From Fragum whitleyi (lineage: Eukaryota > Mollusca > Bivalvia > Cardiida > Cardiidae): a stretch of DNA of 64,000 nt. The stretch covers positions 60,452,566-60,516,565 of the forward strand of contig OX411547.1 in assembly GCA_948146395.1 (NCBI GenBank), given 5' to 3'. Below, one piece after another: positions 1 through 13,300 of the stretch. Every line of letters starts with the position of its first letter. Position 1 is the first letter of the stretch. Under the pieces are notes generated by a model that saw nothing but the letters and a program-made list of their open reading frames with translations, was not told the DNA's origin and did no database searches. Position numbers and translations under genes: made by a program.

Positions 1-364
1 TTGTTCTTGCATACTGAATTACGTATTCATGAGGGGAAAACTACTGCCAAGATAACTGGACTTAAAGTGACAGAGTTATGCTCCAGACAAAGATGTGGAG
101 GCTGCCTGTCCACCACATAATATGTCCCAACTCTTGAATGTGCAAAAAGTCTAAAAAGTCTGTCCACTTTTTAAGACATCTGACCCACAAATGTGGCCCC
201 TAGACTAGAGTGTACACCAGGTTTTTCTAAAGATTTGATTCTGTGACTTGATTCTTTTTACCCAAGCTAGATGGGAAATCATATTGACAAATATTCTTAA
301 ATAGGAATACGTTTGAGCCAAAACTGTGAATCCAGGATTGCATATAAGCTTCTCTAAAACTCAA

Positions 365-1015
365 ATAACCCTGTAAACCCCAACCTTTCCATCTGCAAGT
401 CAAATGTTTAAGAATTATAAGAACAACCCTCATTTTCCTTCTTCAACCTAACTTTGCTATTAAATCTATCATAACTCAAGAGGTTTACAAAAGAATGTTT
501 GATTACAAGCATGCAGTTCTGATTCAGAGCTGAGGTTTATAGTGAGTTGACGAAGACCATCAAGTAACTCTCTCAACTTAGCCTGATCACCCCAATTTTG
601 TTTTAAAATGTAAAATAACTTGGCAGAAATGATATATTCATCATGAGTACCTCTTGTAATGTTGATATTGTTGTTTATTTGTATACCATTTGTGTACCAT
701 TTGTAAAAGTTTATGCGATTAAACTTTGATTGGGAGATAAAAATATACAATCTTAAAATAGCTTGTGTAATCATTACGCGCAGACACTAGACTTGAAGCT
801 TTATTATTTAGCCCAGTATTTAATAGTTTCTCAGATCTAAAGGATTGAAATTATAAGGGCTGTGTGTCTTTTTCACTGTGTTTATTGGAGTATAAAGTGC
901 AATTGCCTTTGCACATGGCTTAAAATAATGCCCTACAGGTGTTTTTTGCCATGTGCTAAGGCAATTGCACTTTAAACTCCAATAAACACAGTCAAAAAGA
1001 CTCTCATCCCTATAA
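365..1015. repeat. Fold-back repeat unit, copy 1
   Basis: Shares a roughly 600-bp diverged sequence with 18370-18998, including the segment around 510-620 and a terminal palindrome. The palindrome at about 864-1003 has arms containing TTTATTGGAGT and AAGTGCAATTGCC, matched in reverse after a short loop. No coding potential. Confidence 0.75.
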
Positions 1016-1084
1016 CAAAAGAAATCTGCTTGTGTTTGTAAAATGCATGCCCCATAAATGGCATTATGTCAAAAATTTAATTGT

Positions 1085-1250
1085 GACAGACAACCGTGAC
1101 CTTGGTTATAAACTGATATTTAGTTACAACCACGACCGTAACCTTGGTTATACATTGATATTACGTTACGAATATGACTGTGACCTTGGTTATACAATGA
1201 TATTAAATTATGACCACAACCGTGACCTTGATATGACCGTGATACAATAA
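1085..1250. repeat. Degenerate minisatellite (GTGACCTTGGTTATA)
   Basis: Four degenerate copies of a unit starting GTGACCTTGGTTATA, spaced 32-51 bp. An open frame through it (DRDLGY/DCDLGY) is a by-product of the repetition. It lies in the intron next to exon 18. Confidence 0.6.
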
Positions 1251-1288
1251 TATTTAGTTTCAACCAAGCTTACAGCAATCCTCCCTAC

Positions 1289-1369
1289 CTGTGGTTGCCG
1301 TGGTGATGGTGGACTGTGATCTTTGTCCATATCATCTGGATCAGGTGGGGGCTGCCACTTTATCTTTTC
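1289..1369 (-). CDS. PPIG: Exon 18 of SR-cyclophilin, last one in window
   Basis: Encodes [18 protein letters not shown] then SPPSPRQPQ, 27 codons, phase 0 at both ends. The donor GTAGGG shows the gene continues left of the window; no stop codon or poly(A) signal is seen. [10 protein letters not shown] resembles the NKTR KWKPP segment (from memory). Confidence 0.85.
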
Positions 1370-4300
1370 CTACAATGTTCAAAATCAATAATTCATAAAT
1401 TTTAAATGCTATGTATCAAAAGGATATTTCTTTAAGGTAGTGGACCTGTAGTAGTTCCGTTACATTTCTGGAGTAATGAACTTTAACAGTGTCAACCAAG
1501 GTTTCCTTATGATTTTCAATAGGAAACCTCTGTCAACATTGTGAAAGATCAGGTGTTCCAAAATGTTGCAGAACTATTACGGGTCTTCTACCTTTATGAC
1601 TCTTAGGATGTTTTCATGTGCTCTCCTTAAGAAATCCTCCGGTATGGGTTTATGGATTCTGTAACCAAACAATTCACTGTTTTGATAATAATCAAATTGC
1701 TATATGGAAAAGAGTTAAATAGTGAAAAGACAGTAATAAGATTTTTTTACACACAAGGTTTATAATGATAAATTTTAATTCAACTCCCACTCCTTTTCTC
1801 CCTTCAAAATTTCACAATGACTACAAATACAAAGCAGTTGGTTACACATAAGATTCTCAAACAAGAGATTGCCTTGTACAGCAAATATTCCTACCCACAT
1901 TTATTTCCAACCAATGTGTTTATAGTTGATAACCTATGTGGGCTGTGCAGAAAGAAGCCCGGAAAGGATGTAGTGATTGTAATGGTGTAAAAAATGACAA
2001 GAATCCATTGTTAGGTGCTCTACAATATAATATACTGCAAAATCCGATTTGTACGAAATATTTTTAAATCAAATAACTGATAATTACCTCAATCTTTTTC
2101 TTCTTTTTCATTTCCTCCGTGTCTGATGCCCCTCTACTTCCAGATGATGACCTTGATGAGCTAGGTGACCTTGAACTATCAGAACTGTATGACCTTGACC
2201 TCTTGTGTTTGACCTTAGATTCAGGAGCCTTTACCGGTCGTACAGTGACATGGGGGTCGTCAAGGTGGTACTGTATTTTGACAGCTGATAGGACATCTGT
2301 TTTAGGGTCTGTCTGTATTGGGGAATTCCTCATCTCTGAAATTTCAAAGTTTGTGATGATGTGGCATTGTAAAGGTAGTGGAAATGTAATAGTTCTGAAA
2401 CATTTGGAAACTTTCACAATGCTAACTGAGGTTTCCTTATGAAATTATTTGGAAACCTTGGTTAACACTATTAAATTTCATGACTTATGAAACAACTCTG
2501 AACAATTAATGGGCCCTGTACCTTAATATGACCTTAACTTCAGCTTTTTCTAATGAGAACTAGCGCAAAGCGGACTAACACCTCCCACAAGGGCTTTATC
2601 TCATCAGAGCTTTAGTTGTTATCAGTACATAAAGTGTATAAAACATGATAACAAAAATTAAGTTAAATTTACAAGTTGATGGAGGGATAATTCAGCAACA
2701 AATGGCAGTATGATAAACAAGAGGACCAAGATGGTCCTAGATCGCTCACCTGAGTCTCTTTGACCCCTGGGACATCACATTAATTGAATAGGCAGATTTC
2801 AAAAAGAAGATAATTGCCTAAGATCACTACCATGGAACGTTTTCAGCAAAGAGCAAGACAGATATGCCTTTTTGCTCTTTGATTAGGAATGCACCTGGGT
2901 GGACCCCAAATGTGAACCCAGGGTCTTGATATGAACAAACTTGGAAAAGGTCCTTAAGATGATGCTACAAACTAAATATGAAAGCTGTCTGCCTACTGGT
3001 TTCAAAAAAGAAGATTTTTGAAGGTTTTCCTATTTTCACCCTTCATGCTCAGATGAGCTGAAAGGGATGCGCCCGGATGGAGCCCAAATATGACCCAAGG
3101 GTCTTGATATGAACAAACTTGGTAGGGGCCCACTAGATGATACTACATACCAACAAGAGTTGTCCGTGGACAACGAAGCTCGCCCAAACAGCTGCTTGTC
3201 ACAAACAGCGCTTGACCGAAGACCGAAGTTCAAACTGGTTTCTTTCAATGTTAAAGTCCATGATCTAATATATAACTGTTTGAGTAGTAATTAAGAAATA
3301 TAAAAACTTTTTTTTTTTGTTTTAATTGCATGTATACAGTTAGGGTAAAGTGAAAGCCTACAAGCAGATGAGGTTACCAATGGAATTTCTTTGTATCAAA
3401 CATGAAGTTTTTCTTTAAATTTTTTCTAAGTCCACAAAAGGTCAAGATCAAGGTCAAATTGTGAAGGACCTTGGTCTCTGTAGAAGCCTATCACCTAGTG
3501 AGTATGTGTATGAAGTAATAATGTCCCTGAGTAAAGCATTTAGAAAATATAAGCAAGGTTAAATTTTTGGTTAAAGTTTTTCAGTTTAAGTTTTTCCAAG
3601 TCCATAAAAGGTCAAGGTCAAATTTTATCAATGTCCTTGGTTTCTGGTGAAGGCTTTTCATCTGGTGACTATGTATATGAAGTAATGAAGTCCCTAGGTT
3701 AAAGCATTCAGAAAATATAAGCAAGGTTAAAGTTTTTGGTAAAAGAATTTCGGTTAAAGAATTTCTAAGTTCATAAAAGGTCAAGGTAAAATTATAAAGG
3801 ACCTTGATCTCTCACAAAAGCCTATCACCTAATGAGTATGTATATGAAGTAATGATGTCCCTAGGTTAAAGCATTCAGAAAATATAAGCAAGGTTAAAGT
3901 TTTTGGTTAAAGTTTTCAGTTAGAGTTTTTCTAAGTCCACAAATGGTAAAGGTCAAGGTCAAATTGTGAAGGACCTTGGTTCTGGTGAAAGCCTATCACC
4001 TGGTGAGTATATATATGAAGCTATGATGTCCCTAGGTTAGAGCATTAAAAAAATAAATGCAAGGTTAAAGTTTTTGGTTAAAGTTTTTTGGTTAAAGTTT
4101 TTCTAAGTCCACAAAGGGTCAAGGTCAAGGTCAAATTGTCAAGGACCTTTGTCTATGGTGAAAGCCTATCACCTAATGAGTGTGCATATGAAGTAATGAT
4201 GTCTCTAGTTTAAAGCTTACAGAAAATATAAGCAAAGTTAAAGTTTTTTTGGTTAAAGTTTTTGGTTAAAGTTTTTTTGAAAGGGTCAAGGTCATAGTCT

Positions 4301-7300
4301 AAAGGTCATTTTGACATGGATGTTGGTCTCAAATGAAAGCCTATGCCCTAATGAGTGTTTCTGTAAAAAATAAAGCCTCTAGGATAAATATTGATAGAAA
4401 TAAAAACTTTAACCTAATGCGGACGCCGACACCGACGCTGACGCCGACTCTGACGCCGACGCTGACATCCGAGGGTATGAAAATAGCTCTTCCGAGACTT
4501 TCGTCCCGGGCGAGCTAAAAATGAAAGCAGTGTGCCCTCTTGCTTCGATTAAAGAAAATTTTAAAAGATTTACGATCTTTGATTTTATGTAAAAAGGGTT
4601 GCGCCCGGGTGGAGCCCAAATATGATCCTAGGGTCTTGATATGAACAAACTTGGTGGAGGTCTACTAGATGATGCTACATACAAGATATGAAAGCTGTCT
4701 GCCTTCAGGTTTCATAGAAGATGATTTTTGAAGATTTTCATTTTTTTACCCTTCGTGCTCATAAGAGATAAAGGGATGCACCCGTGCAAAGCCCAAATAT
4801 GACCCAAGGGGCTTGATATGAATAAACTTGGTAGAGGTCCACTAGATGATGCTACATACCAAATATGAAAGCTGCCTGCCTTCTGGCTTCAGAGAAGAAG
4901 ATTTTGAAAGATTTTCATATTTTCACCCTTTTTTGTTAAGGGTAAAGGAAAAGTTAAGGGTGGATTTCATTTATTTGAACAACTTTGGTAGAGCTTGACC
5001 CAAGGAACATCCCTGACAAGTTTCATCACGATTGGCCCACTGGTTTAGGAGGAGAAGATGTTTAAAGAAATTGTGGACGACGGACGACGCACGATGCACG
5101 TCGCACGACTGACGACGGACATTCTACTATCACAATAGCTCACCTCGAGCACTTTGTGCTCAGGTGAGCTAAAAACAAAGAGCCCTAAGAGGGCCTGTAT
5201 TGCTCCACTGACTTTAAGACCTCCAGATTTGTCATATGTATTAATTAAGAAGTAATCAAAAAGTTTATTGAAAATAATTATATCTTAATAAATCAACATG
5301 CAATGAAACTTTGCAAATTAATGAGAGGGGCTGTACCACACTCATATGGGGTAAGACATCAAGGTGAAAGGACACACAAGAAACCTTCAAGACAAATTTT
5401 GTTGAAATTGGATGAGTTGGCTTGGGCGAAGTAGATTTTTAAAAATTTTAAAATGATTTTTTGAATGAGTACCAGCAGTTTTTTCTAAGAAATCACAATA
5501 TCAGACAGCATTTAAATATCCTGTTATCACTTGCAAAATCAGTTTAATGCTTGTAACATCTTTTTTACAAGAGGTCTATGACTCATGTTTTATTGTAATC
5601 CAGGAGCTTTGCATTGGCAGGGTGGAGTCTACATAAAGAGTAGAACATTGCATTTAAGGTTAAGGTAAATCTGCATTTGTTTCATATTTCATGTTTATAG
5701 ATAGCTGCCAATGTAAACTTGAATTTAAAAAAAATGCTGGTTGTTTCTCAAACACTTGTGACTTCACCTCAGGCAAGATGAGGTCACAGGTTTTTGTAAC
5801 ACAACCATGAAATGTGTTCACTTGTGCCTAACACATTTACTCTTGTCATTCTGAATTAAAAATGTTGACTAAATTACACTTAATTCAAAGTGTTGAAGGC
5901 TCTAACAGATGAAATTGTATGCAACTATTTTCATCTTACATTACAAGTCTTTACACAATTCCTGCTGAAATAAAAATAAATAGGTGGTGTAGACTAAGAT
6001 CAGACTGCACTTATGTGCTGGCTGGTCTTTGTCTATATCTCCTGTCAAAACAGGAATATTGCGGGTTCTGCATGACAAGGGTTAACCCTTTTGGTTTCAG
6101 GAAACAGTTATTTACAGGCACTAGTAGTAAATGCCCACTGACTTCGAAATGAACACCATATTTTGAAAACTAAACTCACCAAATTACGTACAGACAAATA
6201 ATATCACATATTTTTAGAGGACAACCAAAAACCCTGGACTGTATACAGAAGTGTACAGAAGAACCCACCTGTAATGTCTGGTTTATTTATAGGCTCGGCC
6301 ACTTGTAGTATACTGATATTATCTCCTCCCCCTCCAACTGAAGCGCCCCCTAGATATGGTACCACAGGGGGCATAACTGCATTCTCACTGTCAAATATAA
6401 AGACAAGTAATATATATTAACAAATATAAACTTCTGCTATCCCACATGTCTATGATTATCAACCCATTGGTGGCTGACAAATAGTCAGAAAGAATGAGTG
6501 CCACAGTCGGGGATCTAGATTGATAGTCCGACATGCTACCAACTGTGCTACAACAGCGGCTTTATAATCGTAAATATATATTCCAAGTTTAAAAAATTTG
6601 CCTAAAGTTATACCAAAGATATATTCCAAAATGTCAAACTTTTGCATGGAAACAACCAGGACAACCATTTGAGATATGGAAAAGATTGTTGTTGGTACAT
6701 GTTGGAATCGTCTTGTTGAGACCATTCAAATGATTACCAACAACAAAGGGTTTTATAGAAAAAAAAAATTTCAGACTAGCTTGACACCCTTTTTTCTGAA
6801 CCTCTGTTAAGTTTAGTAAAAAGAAAGTTTTATAATCTCAGGGCCCAGATCATGTGAAAATTCAATTCCAGTCTGTTATGACAAGAGCACTGCCTACAGG
6901 TGCCTACGCTTGGCTGTTGAGAGCTGGATGGTTGGAAAAAATCTAAGTCAAAATTTGTGCCAAGTTTCAAGTAAATGCTTTCAGTAGAACCAGAGATATC
7001 ACAAAATGTCAAAGTTTTCGCATGACAACAACAACAGTGACACGAAGGCTTTACCAATACCTAGGGTTTTCTCCGAAAACAGACGAGCTTAAAATGAGTG
7101 TTTGAATTGCTATGAAATTCAATTTGAATAATTTTGAAACAGACAAGCTTCAGATGAAGAAAATTAGCAATATCATTTTCCTCTCTATAATAAAATGAGC
7201 CTGTGTGCAACATTTCCAACATTTTCAAATATGAGCAAAGCAAAGACTCTGACCAGCATGTGCATCTTCACAGTCGAACCAGAGGCTTTACAGTGCGTTT

Positions 7301-10300
7301 TGTAGATAGATTGGGTCTAAAAGTGTCTTTAGACATTCATGCAACATTATATTTACAGTATGTGACTGTCTATGCTACTCAATGTTTGCAACTCACGCAC
7401 ATGTCAAATTGATGGAAATGTCCTGCACAGGCTAAAATATACATACAATACATATAAATATCTTTCTATCTTTCAGATGCTTCAAAGTTTTATAAAGTCA
7501 GTGAAATACTAGAGTTTTTCTAGCAACTTTTCTTTTGAATTTTATATTTTCAGTAATTTTCGTGCATTTTTTTAAAGGATTAAGGGAGTTTTCGGAATAA
7601 ATGAATTGAATTCCGACTGAGTAATAAGGAACGGATTTGATTGGATTGAGAGAAAATTTCACTATGTTCTTAACTGTTAACTGTTTACTCACTTTTTGTT
7701 TGAATCATTATCCCCAGGCTTGGCTTTCCATGGTTTCTGTCCTGGTTTCCAATGGGTGGGTGGGGGGCTGTCCGACTTCAAACGCACTAGCCTGAAACAA
7801 ATTTGTTCATTTGTTTAAATGGGGTTTCATGATGCTTTCAAAAATCTTTAAATTATATTGGGGGCAGTTGGAGCACCTTACAATGGATTCCTGGCATTGC
7901 TCGCACCAGTACCATCATTACATCCTTTCCCATCTTCCAGCTGCTATTCCACGTAGGTTTACGATTTTCAACCCATTGGTGGAAGACAAATAGTCAGAAA
8001 GAATGAGTGCTGCCTGAAACAAAGTGAAAGAACATTGTGCATAAGCTTACTTAAGTCGAAGAGCCTGGCACTCTATCATACACTGAAAATCACATTTCTG
8101 ATATGAAAATGTGAGCGGTCATATAAAAAAGGATCTTGGAAGAACAAAAAGTATTAGTCAAAACTTCTTACTTTAAGGCAATTTTCATTATTTATATTTG
8201 TCCACAGGCTTCCTTGGAGTGAGCTCTGCTTCAATCAATCAGTTGTACAAATTTATATATTTAACTAAATTCCCAGAAGAGCTTTTTTCACATGACTGGT
8301 CACAAATTTTCCCAACATTGGTCACAGTGAGAAAATATTTCCTACATAGCTACCATTGTCTCCTGTAACAAACTGTTGTCTGAGATAACCTTCATAATCC
8401 AAACAAACAATTATGCGACATTTCTTTGATGATGAGAGAAAATATTTAGTATTTTCTCAAGGTTCAACTTAACCCTTGTCATGCTGAATCCGGAATATTC
8501 CTACTTTGGCAGGAGCTATAGCCCAACATCAGCCTGCACATATGTGCAGTCTGATGTTTGTCTACACCTCCTGTTTCTCACTTTAAAACCAAAATATTTT
8601 AGATACATTAAGATTTTCAAATAAAAATTTCATTTTCATTTTGTCAGAAGCATAACGATTGTGAACATTAATGTGAAAGGCTAAAACGTCCAATTTTATT
8701 GAAGATGCAGCATCAAAATCAAAAACTTGAATTTTGTAATTCAAAAAATGTTTGTCTGAAAATATTATGGAATGTGATAATACATTTTTTTCAATCATCA
8801 ATCACTTATTTTTACACGCTACATTTTTTTCGCCATGAACTTACCATCCTAGGGATCCTAGACAATCTCCGGTCTATTTTCAAATGTGCCCCAAAGGGCC
8901 CGGTGTTCGATTTCTAGTGCGAAAATATTAATTTCATTGTTCTAAAAGACGCAAGCAAGCAGGCTGGAGAAAACACTGAACATTGTATTTAAATATTCAA
9001 ATGTTTTTGTAAGAAAATAAATGTTGTTTCCGACAAACTGATCTTACTTTTGTCTGGAAGAGAAAAGATTTAAGCTTGCTCCATTCTAGACTTGGTTCAG
9101 ATCAGCTTAACCCTTCCCTGTTTTACAAAATTTTGGACCTGTCCAAATTCAAAGGTTTTGCAGACGAAAATTTAAAGTGGATTTAATTTGAAAAGTATCC
9201 ATTCTGTATGGTAGAAAATAGTGTGGAAAAAGAAGAAATTGCTTGTCAGAAGCAATTTCTTCTTTTTTCACAATGCTTTCTCAATCATAAAATCACAGGC
9301 ACGTAAAAAGCAGGGATTAAACAGCAAAGGGTTAAAGCACCTGTACAGAAAATCTCATCCCAGATCTTATATTATCCACACAGCAAGAAAATACTGTATC
9401 ATACCTTGCAGCTTCTTCTAGCTTCTTCTTATCAAATACTGGCTGTCTTCTGCTTTTTTTCATATTTCTTCTCCTTTCATCTCCTGATGATGAAGACCTT
9501 GATCGAGAGTAACTCGAAGAATGCCTTCTCATTGGTCGTCTTTTTGTAGAATCAGGTCTTCTGCAATATGTTAGAAAGGTATAGCTTAAATTTTTGGACC
9601 TGTACTTGACCTCTAAGGTAACATTGCTTAATTATCAATCACTTACATATTTTATCAGATTATAATATACATATTTTAGAGTACATTCAATACCATTCTT
9701 AACCCTTGTCATGCTGAACCTGGAATATTCCTGCCTTTGCAGGAGCTATAGACAAACATCAGCCAGCACATATGTGCAGTCTGAGGGTAGTCTATACCAC
9801 CTGTTTCTCACTTTCAAACCAGAATTGTCAATAGATGTAGTTTTTCAAATAAAAATTGACCTACAGTTGGAACTTTCAGTGCTTTTTGCCCTTTGATTTT
9901 GATGCAAATTTTTAGCCAAAATTTATTCAGCATGACAAGGGTTAATTTAATCCTATGAAAGCACATGCAATGCCAATTTATCAGATTTTATTCATCTAAA
10001 TAACAGGGGTCAGGTTAATGTCAATAAAACAGACTTATAATTTAACTCTTATCCCGGTAGAGGAGAATGATTGAAAGAAACTACCTTCTAGGTGATCTTG
10101 ACCTTCTGGGTGACCTTTGTCTCCTTTCTCTTGGTGACCTTTCTCTTCTTGGTGACCTTGACTTTGGCTTCCTCTCTCTTGATACAGACCGACTAGATGA
10201 CCTTGAGCTGCTCAATGATTTCCTTCTTCTTCTTCTGACAGGAGAGTCTTGTTTTGGTCTTCTTCTGTCTGGCCTTGAATTTGACCTCTGAGATCGTCTT

Positions 10301-13300
10301 GGAGATAATGACCTTGACCTAGATTTTTGTAAATGCTTTGATTTTGACTTTCCTTCTTTTCTTTCATCTGAAGAATCAGAACTCTCAGAATGTTTTCTTT
10401 CAGATTTCTTGCTTAATGCTTTTTCAGCCCTATTAGACTTTTCTTCCTTTTTCTTTTCATTTTTGGCAGAATTTGACCTTGACCGATTTTTGGTAACCTT
10501 GGCACTTCTTTCCTCAACTTCTTTTTCAGAATCACTTCCACTCTCTTGTTCAGAGTCGTTATCTTTTGATTTGCCCTGTGATTGTTCAGATTGTTCATTT
10601 TCTGCATCAGCCTGTCTTTTAGCTCTAGAAGCTAGAGCAGCCTTTCTCAACATTTCTGTTTCTGATTCATTACTATCAGAACCTTCTTTCTGTTTATTTC
10701 TATCTTCCTCATTTAACTCCCCTTCTTCAGACATATCAACCTTGTCACGAGCATCACCAGGTGACTTTACTGCCTCCTTATCTTGTGTTTCATTTGCTCC
10801 ATCACTGGATTTATTAGCCTCCTCAGTGTTGATATTTCCATTTCTCTTCTTCATTTCTACATCAGAGGCCTCATCTGAATGTTCCTGTCGTCTCTTTTTG
10901 TTTCTGCAATACAATTTGATTTTCATTAAAAACGCTGCCCATAAGTTACCGACTTTTTCCATTATTTCTGTCAGCTAAGCAATAGTATTTTATCATGCAA
11001 TATAGCCTGTAATGACCTGATATCATTTGCCTGATCACATAAAATGATATCAGGCAGTCTATTTTAGAAACATTCTGCATATTCATGTTCAAAACCAGAA
11101 CCACATTCACCTAAATTTCTTTGATTTTTAAAGGTCTCATAGAAGTTTTGCCATGAAAAAAGATTGCAAGATAAATAGAATAACATGTAAGTGTCTTAAA
11201 ATATCAATGTTATCTGGTCTCCGCTGTGAGAAATTATCATAACTTGGCAATCTTGTCATGATAAATTCTCCCAACCTTGACCAGATAGCATTGATATTGG
11301 AGCCTGTGCACGGCATTTCAAACAATTTCAAACAGCAAAAAAGCAAATTCTCTGACCAGCCTGTGCTTTCGCACAGTCTGACCAGAGTCTTTCCTTTGCC
11401 TTTGGTAGATACAAAAGGTCTCAAAGTATCTGTAGACCATTAGGTAACATTACATTTACAGTATGTGGCTGTCTACACTGCTCAATGTTTGCTCCTCAGA
11501 CTCATTTCAAATTGTTGGAAATCTCACGCACAGGCTCAATTTAGACACTAATATGTTCTCTATATGATTGTCATAAAGAAGTAAAGGCACAAAAGCAATG
11601 CAAGCAAATACCAGGCTTGGTTGTAAGTGTTGTATGTGAAAACCAGCGTTGCTGTTCAAGGACACCCTGTATTGAGCTCACAAATCAATGGTTCAGCTTG
11701 AAACAGTTTTAGCTACCTGTAAACATTTGGGCAGTTACAACTGTTTTGAGCCAAGCCATCCAAATTCTCTTTTTCAATACTGGACCTATGACCTTCTCCT
11801 TGGAGGTATCAGGCAATTTTTTGAAAAAAAAAAAAACCATGCCTTTTTAACGATAACACAGCTGGAACTTGTGCTTTTTTACATTTTGACTACCAGTAAA
11901 CCTACACCTATGATTTCAGGGTAGGGATGTAAAATTCCATTTTCCCGATTGTCCTGCATGTAATATTTTTTTCCTTCCTTATTTCAAAATGTAACACTTT
12001 GAAATTTTTTTATTCCAAGATTGATATATGACTAATAAAGTTTCTCTTTGTGCAGGATAAATCTTATTTTTTGAATTTTACAGGTCAGCACTTGATCACA
12101 ACACCTCAACTTTTTCTTCTAAATCAGTGCAGGTTAAAAATGAAGAAAGTCTTCAGTTCAAAGCAAGATAACCTACTTTTTCTCTTTCTTGTGTTTCTTT
12201 CTTTCTTTCTTTCTGTGAGCCATGTCTTCCTCTTCTTCTTCTTCACTACTACAAATTTTAAAACATCAATAATGTTAGTAAAATAGCCTAGCTTGATTAG
12301 CTTTGTCAATAAAACAACATGTTTAGCCTGGCTTCCAGGCTGTCAGTTATTGTTCAATAAGGTACACCACTCATGTTTTCCTATTTCAAATTACCTCCCA
12401 TATTCTCATAAACTCCACTGATCGGCCAGTCTGAGGAACATAAGCTAGAAAGAAATTATACTTTCTCTAGTTGAATTGTTCATTTGCTTATACGTCAAAT
12501 CAGTGGGACGGGAGCCAGTCTACAACAGGTTGTCAATTTCTAGTATCATGAGTTAAACCGTGGCTTTGCCAATTTATAGTCAATGACAAGAGAAAATAAT
12601 TTGATTTCATAGCAATTTTCCCAAGTTTTTTATTCAATATGTCAAGGGTTAATAGTCACTTTTGTCAACTGATACCATTGAATCAATTCTGACCTTAGAG
12701 CTTTCATTCATCTGGATATTTTGGAAAATAATTTAAAAAAATGAATAAATAAAATCTGAATGCCTTAATCCTTAAGGACTGACTTTGGAATCAAAATTTC
12801 TAATAAACTTGAAACAAGAGGGCCATAGTGGCCCTAAATCGCTCACCTGAATGAACTGTCAAAAATTGTTTAAAGTAGGTTTAGAAAGGATGAAGAATTC
12901 TGACCAAATTTCAGGTCGATTTGGCAAAAATGATGCCTCTACACTGCTTACAAGGTTTTTCTAATATGTGACCCCAAGACCTCATTTTTGACCACACTTG
13001 ACCCAATTTCAAACTTGTCCGAGATTTCATCAAGATGATCATTCTGAACAATTTTCAGGTTGATCAGGAAAAAAATATGGCTTCTAGAGTGTCTACAAGG
13101 TTTTTCTAATATGTGACCCCGTGACCTCATTTTTTACCACACTTGACCCAATTTGGAACTTGTCCAAGATTTCATCAAGATAATCATTCTGACCAAATTT
13201 CAGGTCGATTTGGCAAAAATTATGGCTTCTAGAGTGTCTACAAGGTTTTTCTAAATTTGACCCCAAGACCTCATTTTTGACCCCACTTGACCTAATTTCA

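Noticed and set aside
3430..4300. TCAAGGTCA runs resembling nuclear-receptor (ERR/SF-1) sites
   Set aside because: They are part of a repeat core present in several element families; no reason to call them regulatory.
10409..10978. 189-codon open frame on the plus strand opposite exon 13
   Set aside because: It is the antisense shadow of the RS/acidic coding repeats; the minus strand has splice sites, phase and family motifs.
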